DNA from: an uncultured Eubacteriales bacterium
Lineage (GTDB): Bacteria; Bacillota; Clostridia; Oscillospirales; CAG-382
Length of the DNA: 21,498 nt
Direction of reading: 5' to 3'
Assembly: GCA_934444485.1 (NCBI GenBank)
Contig: CAKSCN010000021.1
Span: 1-21,498, forward strand
In this document: positions 14,234 to 21,402 of the stretch, one piece after another
Layout of the letters: every line of letters starts with the position of its first letter
Numbering within the stretch: position 1 is the stretch's first letter
Position numbers and translations under genes: made by a program
Notes under the pieces: generated by a model
Databases searched by the model: none
Seen by the model: the letters and a program-made list of their open reading frames with translations, nothing else
Told to the model about the DNA's origin: nothing

Positions 14234-15503
14234 CGCAAGTCCCTCCGAACATATCGCAGTTGAGCCAAAGAACCGTGTATCTGTCCTTGAGATCCTTTGC
14301 GTATTTTACCGCAGTTCTTATTCTTTCCTCGCCGTACAGCTTGAAAAATTCACTCATGTCAAACCCCACAGCGCCTATCATTTTCTCTGTTTCTTCGCCC
14401 GTAGGCATCTCGGCAAGGATGCTTCGTATTTCAGATTCCTTTTCAAGGTAAACCGCCGTTCTGTCCGCCGCATAATTGCCGACCTTTTCCTGAAGTGCCT
14501 CGCACCTCGGAGCTATGCTCTTGTATATCTGCTTCATTGCCGACGTGTATTCTTCTTTTGTCTGCCTGTAAAGCTTTTGCGGAAAGGGCTTCTTCAATAT
14601 CCGCTCCCGAAGCCGTGCGGTGACGACTGTCGAATACGCAACGTCTATACCGTGCGGAAAATACTCCCTGCCGTCCAAAATTCCGGTTATCTCGAAAAAA
14701 TGCGAGAGGTGGTGTTCACTTCCCGACGCCGGACGTGACGAACCGGCAAAGCTCATGAGTATTCCGACGACAATAAGTGCTTCTGTGAGCGTGCCTATGC
14801 TCTTTTCGTCGCCGTCGGCAATTCCTTTTGCAAGACTTAGAGTCTCTTTCACGGTGTCAAGAGTGAGACCGTATATGTAGTCGCAGAAGTATTCTCCGTT
14901 TACCGTGCGGCTCAGCTTCCAGTCGTTGAGTGCCGAGTATTTGCCGACAATGTCGCCGTAGCCCGCCTTTATCATTTCGGTCGGAGCGTTCTTCAAAACC
15001 TCGGTGTCGGCAACTATCGCCTTCGGTACGCCTGCGCTCACGGTTTCCTTCATGCCCTTAAGGATCATCGCCGCACCGCTTGACGCATAGCCGTCCATTG
15101 AGGGAGCGGTTGCACAAACCATATACGGTATGCCCGTGTCATGGGAAACGTACTTGCACAAATCCTGAATAACGCCCGAACCTATGCCGATTATGAGGTC
15201 TTTGCCGCCGGTCTTTTCGTTGACTGCGGCTATGGCGTCCTCGTTTGGAATGAGAATGTGCGAGCCGTCGAATATGATTTTCTCAACGTGCTTATCGGAA
15301 AGAGCCTCAACCGTTCTTTCGCCTGCGGCACGGTAAGTATTTTCGTCGGCGACGATGAGTATGCTGTCGTATGCACGGCAAAGCTCGGTAAAGCGTCTTG
15401 CCGCACCGTGTTCGACGTAAACCTTTTCTATAGCGCAGGAGTGGTCTTTTCCGCAGCAAGCGCATTTTTTACCTTTTAACAATTCGTTTATGTCCGTAAA
15501 CAT
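14226..15503 (-). CDS. sn-Glycerol-1-phosphate dehydrogenase (EgsA/AraM type)
   Basis: A 425-residue enzyme that should reduce dihydroxyacetone phosphate to sn-glycerol-1-phosphate with NAD(P)H. Motifs: GIGSGVIQDLCKYVS (about 105-119) for the nucleotide, TAPSMDGYAS (about 131-140), GYGDIVGKYSAL (about 178-189) with metal Asp, SGSEHHLSHFFE (about 257-268) with metal His, and FPHGIDVAYST (about 279-289) with the second metal His. These set it apart from glycerol dehydrogenase and 3-dehydroquinate synthase. The first 40 residues add KCACCGKDHSC, a cysteine cluster that resembles a small metal site. AAAGGGTG precedes the ATG at 15503, and a consensus promoter lies at 15552-15580. The product, the archaeal-type glycerol phosphate isomer, feeds archaeal-like lipids or prenylglycerol compounds in Bacillus; no prenyltransferase is nearby here. 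Confidence 0.88.
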   Translation of the reverse strand: MFTDINELLKGKKCACCGKDHSCAIEKVYVEHGAARRFTELCRAYDSILIVADENTYRAAGERTVEALSDKHVEKIIFDGSHILIPNEDAIAAVNEKTGGKDLIIGIGSGVIQDLCKYVSHDTGIPYMVCATAPSMDGYASSGAAMILKGMKETVSAGVPKAIVADTEVLKNAPTEMIKAGYGDIVGKYSALNDWKLSRTVNGEYFCDYIYGLTLDTVKETLSLAKGIADGDEKSIGTLTEALIVVGILMSFAGSSRPASGSEHHLSHFFEITGILDGREYFPHGIDVAYSTVVTARLRERILKKPFPQKLYRQTKEEYTSAMKQIYKSIAPRCEALQEKVGNYAADRTAVYLEKESEIRSILAEMPTGEETEKMIGAVGFDMSEFFKLYGEERIRTAVKYAKDLKDRYTVLWLNCDMFGGTCDE

Positions 15504-15530
15504 TTTATCACCCTTTTTACTCTGTCTCTA

Positions 15531-15559
15531 TTGACAATTACGCATGAATACATTATAAT
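15531..15559 (+). promoter_or_regulatory. Consensus promoter reading toward the DeoR-family gene
   Basis: TTGACA (15531-15536), exactly 17 bases, TATAAT (15554-15559): a perfect sigma-A consensus. Its -10 shares bases 15554-15557 with the -10 of the minus-strand promoter, so only one polymerase can sit here at a time. Confidence 0.8.
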
Positions 15560-15580
15560 ATATCCGTCAAACAAAGTCAA
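15552..15580 (-). promoter_or_regulatory. Promoter of the glycerol-1-phosphate dehydrogenase operon
   Basis: On the minus strand TTGACT (15580-15575), 17 bases, TATAAT (15557-15552). It fully overlaps the plus-strand promoter of the regulator gene. The -35 lies within CAAAGTCAACAA (15572-15583), identical to the ThuA-gene -35 region. Confidence 0.85.
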
Positions 15581-15651
15581 CAATTTACGCAAAACGGGCA
15601 AAAATACGGAGACTTTACATAAAATAATGCCGAATCGGTCAGAAACGGTCA
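15566..15651. promoter_or_regulatory. Two pairs of 10-bp-phased GTCA(A) repeats, candidate DeoR-type operators
   Basis: GTCAA occurs at 15566 and 15576 (over the minus-strand -35). CGGTCA occurs at 15636 and 15646, so GTCA falls at 15638 and 15648 (just before the regulator's ribosome site). Each pair has a 10-base period, one DNA turn, and the pairs are 72 bases apart. DeoR-family repressors often bind repeated short sites, so the neighbouring regulator is the obvious candidate ligand. This is inference from pattern and position. Confidence 0.4.
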
Positions 15652-15669
15652 ATTTTTGAGGTGAACGCT

Positions 15670-16422
15670 GTGTTAAAAAAAGAACGTGAAAACGAGATTG
15701 TGAATATACTCCGCTCTCACGACGGTTACGCCGAGGTAAAGACGCTTTGCGCCGAGATGTATGTGAGTGAGTCGAGCGTAAGACGTGATCTCACACGGCT
15801 TGAGGAAAAGGGGATAGTGAACCGAGTCTACGGAGGTGCGGAGCTTGTCAACATCTTCTCTCTTGCAAGCGATTTCAACGTGCGCCGAGGTCACAACTCC
15901 GCTCAGAAACAGGCGATTGCAAAGAAAGCGGCAAAGCTTATAAGAGAGGGAGACGTAATCTTTCTCGACCAGTCGTCAAGCGCATTTTACCTTGCACGCG
16001 AAATTGTTTCGGCGCATAAATGCCGCATTACCGTCGCAACGAACAACATCGAGATAATAGGACTGCTGTCGGAGAGCAGTGTGAACGTCATTTCATCAGG
16101 AGGTACGCTCAGCCGTGAAAACAGAACCTGCCTTGTCGGGAACGACGCTCAGGCGACCTTTGACGGAATATGCGCCGACAGAATGTTTTTCTCGACGAAA
16201 GCACTCTCGGAGGACGGAGTTGTCAGCGACTGCGCAAGAGAGGAAATATTTGTCCGAAACGCCATGCTTCGGAACGCACGTGAGAAGGTCTTTCTGTGCG
16301 ACCTTGAAAAGATAGGCGCATCTGCGGCGTATAAACAGTGTACGCTTGACGATATCGATTACCTCGTGTGCGAAGAAAAAGCGGAGGGCTTTGGGAGATT
16401 TGACCGCCTGAAAAAACTTTGA
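15670..16422 (+). CDS. DeoR-family transcriptional regulator
   Basis: A 250-residue repressor-type protein. An N-terminal helix-turn-helix has the family pattern (VKTLCAEMYVSESSVRRDLT near residues 21-40, then KGIVNRVYGGAEL). The C-terminal sugar-phosphate-binding DeoRC domain shows REGDVIFLDQSSSAFYLA near residue 95, ITVATNN, VISSGGTLSRENRTCLVG, DRMFFSTKALSEDGVVSD and REKVFLCD. It should sense a phosphorylated sugar or polyol. Its position, divergent from the glycerol-1-phosphate dehydrogenase/HAD pair with shared promoter bases, makes it the likely regulator of that pair. The GTG at 15670 is chosen because GAGGTGA (15658-15664) sits five bases upstream and the family normally begins M-L-x-x-E-R; a GTG at 15661 lies inside that site. 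Confidence 0.9.
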   Translation: MLKKERENEIVNILRSHDGYAEVKTLCAEMYVSESSVRRDLTRLEEKGIVNRVYGGAELVNIFSLASDFNVRRGHNSAQKQAIAKKAAKLIREGDVIFLDQSSSAFYLAREIVSAHKCRITVATNNIEIIGLLSESSVNVISSGGTLSRENRTCLVGNDAQATFDGICADRMFFSTKALSEDGVVSDCAREEIFVRNAMLRNAREKVFLCDLEKIGASAAYKQCTLDDIDYLVCEEKAEGFGRFDRLKKL

Positions 16423-16436
16423 CGCAGAATAAAAAG

Positions 16437-16463
16437 AGCCGACAGACTTTGTATCCGCCGGCT
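16437..16463. terminator. Weak bidirectional terminator
   Basis: AGCCG (16437-16441) pairs with CGGCT (16459-16463) around a poorly paired interior. TTTTCGTTTT follows on the plus strand and CTTTTTATT on the minus strand. It separates the convergent DeoR and copA genes. Confidence 0.5.
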
Positions 16464-16481
16464 TTTCGTTTTACGGTTCGC

Positions 16482-16682
16482 TTATATAACCTTGTAACCC
16501 TTTTCGGTTATTACTCCGATTATCCTTTCGTCCGGAACGTCGCCCGTAAGCTCGACCGTTACCTTTTCGGCTGTGTGGTCGGCGGTGACGTTCTTTACTC
16601 CGTCAAGCTCCTCGAGTGCTTTCTTTACCGTCGCCTCGCAGTGCGAACACATCATGCCTTTGACCTTAAATTCCTTTACCAT
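16482..16682 (-). CDS. Possible free CopZ-like copper chaperone from an internal start in copA
   Basis: Inside copA and in the same frame, an ATG at 16682 follows a consensus ribosome site AAAGGAG (16697-16691 on the minus strand) at 8 bases, the same sequence that precedes the copA start. Translation here would give a 66-residue protein with GMMCSHC at residues 9-15 and the beta-alpha-beta-beta-alpha-beta length of CopZ. It begins MVKEFKVKGM, like a typical CopZ start, and ends with the copA stop. The upstream linker (KTSHPGGNTADNTPKETKGE) looks like low-complexity spacer that includes a translated ribosome site, as if copA and copZ had fused by losing a stop codon. Whether the short product is made is inference. 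Confidence 0.5.
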   Translation of the reverse strand: MVKEFKVKGMMCSHCEATVKKALEELDGVKNVTADHTAEKVTVELTGDVPDERIIGVITEKGYKVI

Positions 16683-18995
16683 GTTTCTTTCTCCTTTCGT
16701 TTCCTTTGGTGTATTGTCTGCGGTATTGCCGCCCGGGTGTGAGGTTTTTCCCTTGGAAAACTTAAACAGATTGAGTCTCAGTGCGTTTGTCACGACGCAG
16801 AAGCTCGAAAGGCTCATCGCCGCCGCACCGAACATCGGATTCAGTTCAAGTCCCCATACAGGTATAAACACACCTGCCGCAAGCGGTATGCCGATTACGT
16901 TGTAAATGAATGCCCAGAAGAGATTTTCCTTTATGTTGCGAAGCACGGCACGGCTCAATCTTATTGCCGGTGCGACGTCTGAAAGGCTGTTTTTCATGAG
17001 TACGATGTCCGCCGCGTCTATGGCAACGTCGGTTCCGGCACCAACCGCAATTCCGACGTCCGCACTTGTGAGAGCCGGTGCGTCGTTTATTCCGTCTCCG
17101 ACCATTGCGACACTGCCGTTCTTCTTAAGCGACTCGACTGCGCTCGATTTTCCCGTCGGCAGAACACCGGCGATTACCTTGTCCGGCGCAATGCCTACTT
17201 GTTTTGCAACCGCCGCCGCGGTGCGTTCGTTGTCTCCCGTGAGCATGACGACGTCGATTCCCATTCCGTGAAGCTCGCTTACCGCCGCACGGCTGTCGGG
17301 CTTAATACTGTCGGCAACTGCGATTATTCCGATTACACTGCCGTCCTTTATAAAGCAGAGCGGAGTTTTGCCGTCGGAGGAAAGCTTTTCCGCATTCTCA
17401 CGCAGACTCTCCGGGATTTTTGCACGTTCGCCTGCCGACGCCATGTTTCCGCCGTACAGCTCGCTGTTTCCGACCTTTGCCGAAAGACCGCTTCCGGGAA
17501 GTATTTTGAAGTCCGAGATGTCGGCGGATAAAGAGAGACCTCTGCGTTCGCTTTCGGCAAGCACAGCCTTTGCGAGAGGATGCTCGCTGTTTTTTTCAAG
17601 GGACGCCGCAAGAGTCAGAAGCTCGTCCTCATCTACTCCGCACGGGATTATGTCCGTAACTGTCGGCTCACCGCTTGTGACAGTGCCTGTTTTATCGAGG
17701 ACGACGGTTTTTACGTGCCCCGCTCTCTCAAGAATCGCCGCACTTTTGAAAAGCACGCCGTTTTTAGCACCTACTCCGCTTCCCACCATTATGGCGACCG
17801 GCGTTGCAAGTCCCAGCGCACAAGGACAGCTGATGACGAGTACCGAGATGCCCCTTGCAAGAACAAAACCGGCGTCCTTGCCGCAGAGAAGCCATACCGC
17901 CATGGTGACAAGCGATATACCTATAACTATCGGCACGAATACGCCCGACACACGGTCGGCAAGCTTTGCAATTGGAGCCTTTGACGCCGCCGCATCGCTT
18001 ACCGTGCGGATTATCTGAGAAAGCGTTGTGTCCTCTCCCACACGTGTCGCTTCGCAAATAAGCACTCCGGAGGTGTTTACTGTCGCCGCACTTACGCTGT
18101 CGCCGATCGCCTTGTCCGAAGGTATGCTTTCGCCGGTGAGAGCGGATTCGTTTACTGCGCTTTCACCCTCTTTTACAACGCCGTCGGCAGGTATTTTCTC
18201 TCCGGGACGCACGATAAATGTGTCGCCCTTTGCAATGCTGTCGGCAGACACGGTTATCTCTTTGCCGTCGCAAATGAGAGTCGCCGTTTTGGGAGCAAGA
18301 TCCGCAAGACTCTTGAGTGCGTCGGTGGTTCTTCCCTTGGAGTACGCCTCAAGCGTTTTTCCGACGGTTATCAGCGCAAGTATCATCGCCGCAGATTCGT
18401 AGTAAAGACCGTGCATGAGGTGCATTGCCGTCATCTCGTCGGCGGCGGTCATAAGAAACAGATTGTATGTGCTGTAGATAAACGCCGCACCCGAACCGAG
18501 AGCCACAAGGGAGTCCATGTTAGGAGAACGCCGCAGAAGTGCCGTAAAGCCGCTTGTGAAGAATTTGCCGTTTATTATCATGACGGCTACAGTCAGAAGA
18601 AGCTGCAAAAGTCCCTGAGCGACGCAGTTGCCGTCGAAAAACTTCGGCACGGGAAATCCCCACATCGAATGCCCCATCGAGAAGTACATCAGCACCGCAA
18701 GAAAGCCCACCGACCACGCAAGCCGCTTTTTCAGCTTCGGAGTTTCGGTGTCACGAAAGGCGTCGTTGTCGGCACTCTTTGACGAAGCCGCTTTACCATC
18801 GAGGCTTGCTCCGTAGCCCGCTTTCACCACGGCGGCTATAACTGCGTCGCTTGATACGCTTCCGCCGACGGTCATTGTCCCCGTGAGAAGATTTACCGAC
18901 ACCTCGTCCGCACCCTCGAGCGCAGACACCGCCTTTTCGACTCTCGCACTGCACGCCGCACAGCTCATTCCCGTGACTTTGTAATGCTCTGCCAT
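16482..18995 (-). CDS. copA: Copper(I)-exporting P1B-type ATPase with N- and C-terminal metal-binding domains
   Basis: An 837-residue membrane pump that drives Cu+ out of the cytosol with ATP. Residues 1-70 are a heavy-metal-associated domain with GMSCAAC (C12, C15). Membrane helices follow. ALTGES lies in the actuator domain. SCPCALGLATP near residue 386 is the copper-transport CPC motif. DKTGT near 431 holds the phosphorylated Asp, EHPLAKAV near 470 the nucleotide-binding His-Pro, and GDGINDAPAL near 632 the hinge. NALRLN closes the last helix. A flexible linker leads to a second metal-binding domain (residues 772-837) with GMMCSHC. Single-gene CopA proteins usually carry these domains only at the N-terminus. 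The ATG at 18995 is 10 bases after AAAGGAG; an in-frame GTG at 19004 is too close to that site. It follows csoR by 45 bases in one operon. Confidence 0.95.
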   Translation of the reverse strand: MAEHYKVTGMSCAACSARVEKAVSALEGADEVSVNLLTGTMTVGGSVSSDAVIAAVVKAGYGASLDGKAASSKSADNDAFRDTETPKLKKRLAWSVGFLAVLMYFSMGHSMWGFPVPKFFDGNCVAQGLLQLLLTVAVMIINGKFFTSGFTALLRRSPNMDSLVALGSGAAFIYSTYNLFLMTAADEMTAMHLMHGLYYESAAMILALITVGKTLEAYSKGRTTDALKSLADLAPKTATLICDGKEITVSADSIAKGDTFIVRPGEKIPADGVVKEGESAVNESALTGESIPSDKAIGDSVSAATVNTSGVLICEATRVGEDTTLSQIIRTVSDAAASKAPIAKLADRVSGVFVPIVIGISLVTMAVWLLCGKDAGFVLARGISVLVISCPCALGLATPVAIMVGSGVGAKNGVLFKSAAILERAGHVKTVVLDKTGTVTSGEPTVTDIIPCGVDEDELLTLAASLEKNSEHPLAKAVLAESERRGLSLSADISDFKILPGSGLSAKVGNSELYGGNMASAGERAKIPESLRENAEKLSSDGKTPLCFIKDGSVIGIIAVADSIKPDSRAAVSELHGMGIDVVMLTGDNERTAAAVAKQVGIAPDKVIAGVLPTGKSSAVESLKKNGSVAMVGDGINDAPALTSADVGIAVGAGTDVAIDAADIVLMKNSLSDVAPAIRLSRAVLRNIKENLFWAFIYNVIGIPLAAGVFIPVWGLELNPMFGAAAMSLSSFCVVTNALRLNLFKFSKGKTSHPGGNTADNTPKETKGERNMVKEFKVKGMMCSHCEATVKKALEELDGVKNVTADHTAEKVTVELTGDVPDERIIGVITEKGYKVI

Positions 18996-19040
18996 ATTTT
19001 TCACTCTCCTTTGTGAAATGACCCTTGTATGTTGTCCTTG

Positions 19041-19376
19041 TTACTTCAGAAGCTTTTTCAGGACCTCGGAAAGCTCCTCCGAAACCTCGTCCGCACGTCC
19101 GCTTTTTATGCCGTCGGCGACGCAGGTCTTGATGTGAGTGTTAAGTATTTCACGGCTGAATGCCGATAACGCCGCATTTACGGCGGCAGTCTGGGTGAGA
19201 ATGTCTATGCAGTATTCATTCCGCTCAAGCATTCCTTTAATGCCCCGTATCTGACCCTCGATTCGGTTGAGCCTGTTCATGAGCCGTTTATACTCTTCGC
19301 TGTCTCTTTCCGATGTTCTGTGACGGCATTTGCATTCGCACTCACATTTTTCGCCTTTTTCGCTTTCGCTGTTCAT
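19041..19376 (-). CDS. csoR: CsoR-family copper-sensing repressor
   Basis: A 111-residue all-helical repressor. NRLNRIEGQIRGIKGML is the family's DNA-binding helix. The copper ligands are C56 (EYCIDIL), H81 and C85 (THIKTC), the normal C-H-C set. Binding Cu+ should release DNA and allow copA expression. The first 20 residues are unusual: a charged start followed by CECECKCRH with four cysteines at 11, 13, 15 and 17 plus H19, which could hold extra metal. GTGAGG lies ahead of the ATG at 19376. It is first in the operon with copA and has its own operator over the promoter, so it is self-regulated. Confidence 0.93.
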   Translation of the reverse strand: MNSESEKGEKCECECKCRHRTSERDSEEYKRLMNRLNRIEGQIRGIKGMLERNEYCIDILTQTAAVNAALSAFSREILNTHIKTCVADGIKSGRADEVSEELSEVLKKLLK

Positions 19377-19395
19377 CGTAACGCCTCACTTTCAT

Positions 19396-19412
19396 ATACC
19401 CTATGGGGGTAT
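19396..19412. promoter_or_regulatory. CsoR operator
   Basis: ATACCCTATGGGGGTAT is an inverted repeat (ATACCC with GGGTAT) of the type bound by CsoR, with runs of C and G flanked by TA. It overlaps the end of the minus-strand -10 (19411-19416) and covers the start of transcription. Confidence 0.85.
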
Positions 19413-19439
19413 TATACATCGGCTTTTTGCATTTGTCAA
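19411..19439 (-). promoter_or_regulatory. Promoter of csoR-copA
   Basis: On the minus strand TTGACA (19439-19434), 17 bases, TATAAT (19416-19411): a perfect consensus, so the promoter should be strong when CsoR is off and tight repression relies on the overlapping operator. Confidence 0.9.
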
Positions 19440-19497
19440 TAGCATTCGTAAAAGTTTTCGATAGTATACGATTTTACACAAATTTAAAAGCAAAATG

Positions 19498-19527
19498 TTG
19501 TAATTCGGAACAAATCGGTGGTAAAAT
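19498..19527 (+). promoter_or_regulatory. Possible promoter of the esterase-like gene
   Basis: TTGTAA (19498-19503), 18 bases, TAAAAT (19522-19527), followed by GAAAGGGGGAG ahead of the ATG at 19553. The -35 is two bases from consensus, so this is a moderate call. Confidence 0.45.
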
Positions 19528-19552
19528 ACGAAAATGAAAGGGGGAGAGAGAT

Positions 19553-20365
19553 ATGCTCTGCGAAACAAAATACATTTACGACAACAACGACAAGGTTTTT
19601 CTCACAACCTACATTTCCGACGAGAGAGTGCCGGAGGGAGGAAGACCTGCAATACTCATAATTCCCGGCGGTGCGTATACTCACTGTTCCGCAAGGGAGT
19701 CAGAGCCGGTTGCGAAGAAATTTCTCGCCGCAGGGTACAACGCCTTTGTTCTTAGCTACACGCTGATACCGGATATTATCGGCGAAAACGGAGAGTTTGT
19801 CCCTCTTATCGATACGGCGCACGCCGTCGCACATATAAGAAAGAACTGCGGCGAATACTCGATAAATCCCGACAGAATAGCCGTGATAGGGTTCTCCGCC
19901 GGAGGACATCTCGCAGCACTCATCGGCGCAAGGTGGAATGACGGTGCGCTCTGCGAAATGTGCGGTGAAAAGAGCGGCGACATAAAGCCGAATGCCGTGC
20001 TTCTCTCGTATGCGCTGACGGTTATGCGTGAACAGGATGGACTCGAGGACGCACTTGACGCCGCCGGTGAAAAGGGTGCGGAGCTTTACGATTACCTCTC
20101 CGCCGACCTTGCGGTAACGGAAAAAATGCCGCCGACCTTTATGTGGCACACGGCAGAGGACGATGTTGTACCGGTGAAGCAGACTCTCACAATGGCTCAG
20201 GCTCTCAGTGCGGCAAAGGTGCCGTTTGAGGTTCACGTTTTCCCCGTCGGAGGTCACGGACTCTCGGTGTGCGACGCCGATACGGTAAAGGAGAGCTTTG
20301 CCTCGGAGTATGATTCGGTTTGGGTGAGATACGCCCTCGACTGGCTGAAAACGGTGTTCGCATAA
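19553..20365 (+). CDS. Alpha/beta hydrolase, acetyl-esterase/lipase-like
   Basis: A 270-residue cytosolic serine hydrolase without signal peptide. PGGAY (residues 38-42) is the oxyanion-hole region, GFSAGGH (113-119) the nucleophile elbow with S115, AEDDVVP (201-207) gives the acid at D203 or D204, and VGGHGLS places H235. The combination is typical of the Aes/BD-FAE-like group that removes acetyl or other acyl groups from sugars and oligosaccharides. A deacetylase for imported oligosaccharides is plausible next to the other carbohydrate genes, but the substrate is not shown. A purine-rich AAAGGGGGAGAG lies just before the ATG. No clear terminator follows; the next gene has its own promoter. 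Confidence 0.88.
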   Translation: MLCETKYIYDNNDKVFLTTYISDERVPEGGRPAILIIPGGAYTHCSARESEPVAKKFLAAGYNAFVLSYTLIPDIIGENGEFVPLIDTAHAVAHIRKNCGEYSINPDRIAVIGFSAGGHLAALIGARWNDGALCEMCGEKSGDIKPNAVLLSYALTVMREQDGLEDALDAAGEKGAELYDYLSADLAVTEKMPPTFMWHTAEDDVVPVKQTLTMAQALSAAKVPFEVHVFPVGGHGLSVCDADTVKESFASEYDSVWVRYALDWLKTVFA

Positions 20366-20428
20366 TGTCCGAAACGTACCTTGCTTGACAAAATGATATT
20401 CTTTTTACGAAAAATGTTGAGTTTGCGG

Positions 20429-20457
20429 TTGACAAATGGTTTTTCGTATGATATACT
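20429..20457 (+). promoter_or_regulatory. Promoter of the sugar isomerase/epimerase gene
   Basis: TTGACA (20429-20434), 17 bases, TATACT (20452-20457). The start near 20464 gives a leader of about 60 bases with AAAAGAGG about nine bases before the ATG at 20523. Confidence 0.82.
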
Positions 20458-20522
20458 TTAACTGACGGAATGTGTTTCCGTATATTGGAAAAACGATATT
20501 TACTGAAAAGAGGTATTTCAAA

Positions 20523-21296
20523 ATGGCAAGAACAGAATACGGTCTTCAGATGTACTCCCTCAGAGACATCACTAAGGACTCCATGAGAATGGCACTCGAA
20601 AAGGTAGCGCAGATGAGCTACAAGTACGTTGAGTTTGCGGGATTTTTCGACTACATGCCCGAGCAGATAAAGCTTTGGCTCGATGAGTTCGGTCTCGTAT
20701 GTTCCGGTACGCACACCGGCATGGACGCAATCACTCCCGAGAAGATTGACGCTACAATAAAGTATCACAAGATAATCGGCTGTGAGAACCTCATTGTTCC
20801 CGGCTGCGACTGGTCCACTCCCGAGAAGGCAAAGTGGGTTATCGATACCCTCAACGCCGCTCAGAAGAAGCTTGCGGAGAACGGAATCCGTCTCGGATAC
20901 CACAACCACTCCCGTGAGTTCTTCCCCAACTCCTGCGGAATAGTTTTCGAGGATATGGTAAAGGCAGAGACTTCTGTTGAGCTTGAAATCGATACATGGT
21001 GGGCATTTAACGCAGGTCTTGACGTTGTAAAGTTCCTCGAAGAGAACAAGTCGAGAATCAGAGTCGTTCACCTCAAGGACGGTATCCCCTCCGCTCCCGA
21101 ATGCAAGAATTTCGATCACGTTCACGACGGCGTAAAGGGTCTGTCCGTAGGCTCCGGCAAGAACGTAATCAAGGATATCCGCAACTGGGCTAATGCAAAC
21201 AACGTTCTCATGGTTATCGAGTCCGAAGGTCTTGACCCCACCGGTCTCGGCGAAGTCGGCCGCTGCATAGAGTTCCTCAGAACCCTCGACGACTGA
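20523..21296 (+). CDS. Sugar phosphate isomerase/epimerase-like TIM-barrel protein
   Basis: A 257-residue protein of the xylose-isomerase-like TIM-barrel family (PF01261, also related to endonuclease IV). Seen: YGLQMYSLRD at the first strand, YVEFAGF, LGYHNHSREF near residue 123, ELEIDTWWAFNAG near residue 155, RVVHLKDG near residue 180 and VIESEG near residue 240. The Glu, Asp and His residues in these strands match the metal-binding positions of the family. Members isomerise, epimerise or dehydrate sugars and inositols, so the exact reaction is not known. The start is placed at 20523, where AAAAGAGG is well spaced; a longer frame from 20472 has no ribosome site. It is a single-gene transcript with a strong promoter and terminator. 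Confidence 0.85.
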   Translation: MARTEYGLQMYSLRDITKDSMRMALEKVAQMSYKYVEFAGFFDYMPEQIKLWLDEFGLVCSGTHTGMDAITPEKIDATIKYHKIIGCENLIVPGCDWSTPEKAKWVIDTLNAAQKKLAENGIRLGYHNHSREFFPNSCGIVFEDMVKAETSVELEIDTWWAFNAGLDVVKFLEENKSRIRVVHLKDGIPSAPECKNFDHVHDGVKGLSVGSGKNVIKDIRNWANANNVLMVIESEGLDPTGLGEVGRCIEFLRTLDD

Positions 21297-21319
21297 TAAG
21301 TCAATACATATTAAAAAGC

Positions 21320-21350
21320 AAGGGAGACCGCAGAGGTTTCCCTTTTTCTT
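21320..21350 (+). terminator. Terminator of the sugar isomerase gene
   Basis: AAGGGAGACC pairs with GGTTTCCCTT (21320-21329 with 21335-21344, one G-T pair) around GCAGA, followed by TTTCTT. Confidence 0.85.
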
Positions 21351-21364
21351 ATGCGCATAAAAGT

Positions 21365-21388
21365 AAGGGGAGCGTTTCTGCCCCCCTT
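21365..21388. terminator. Second hairpin, possible terminator for the minus-strand gene at the edge
   Basis: AAGGGG-A-GC pairs with GC-C-CCCCTT around GTTTCT. TTT follows on the plus strand and ACTTTTA on the minus strand. It lies between the two convergent genes. Confidence 0.6.
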
Positions 21389-21402
21389 TTTCGTATACTA
21401 TG

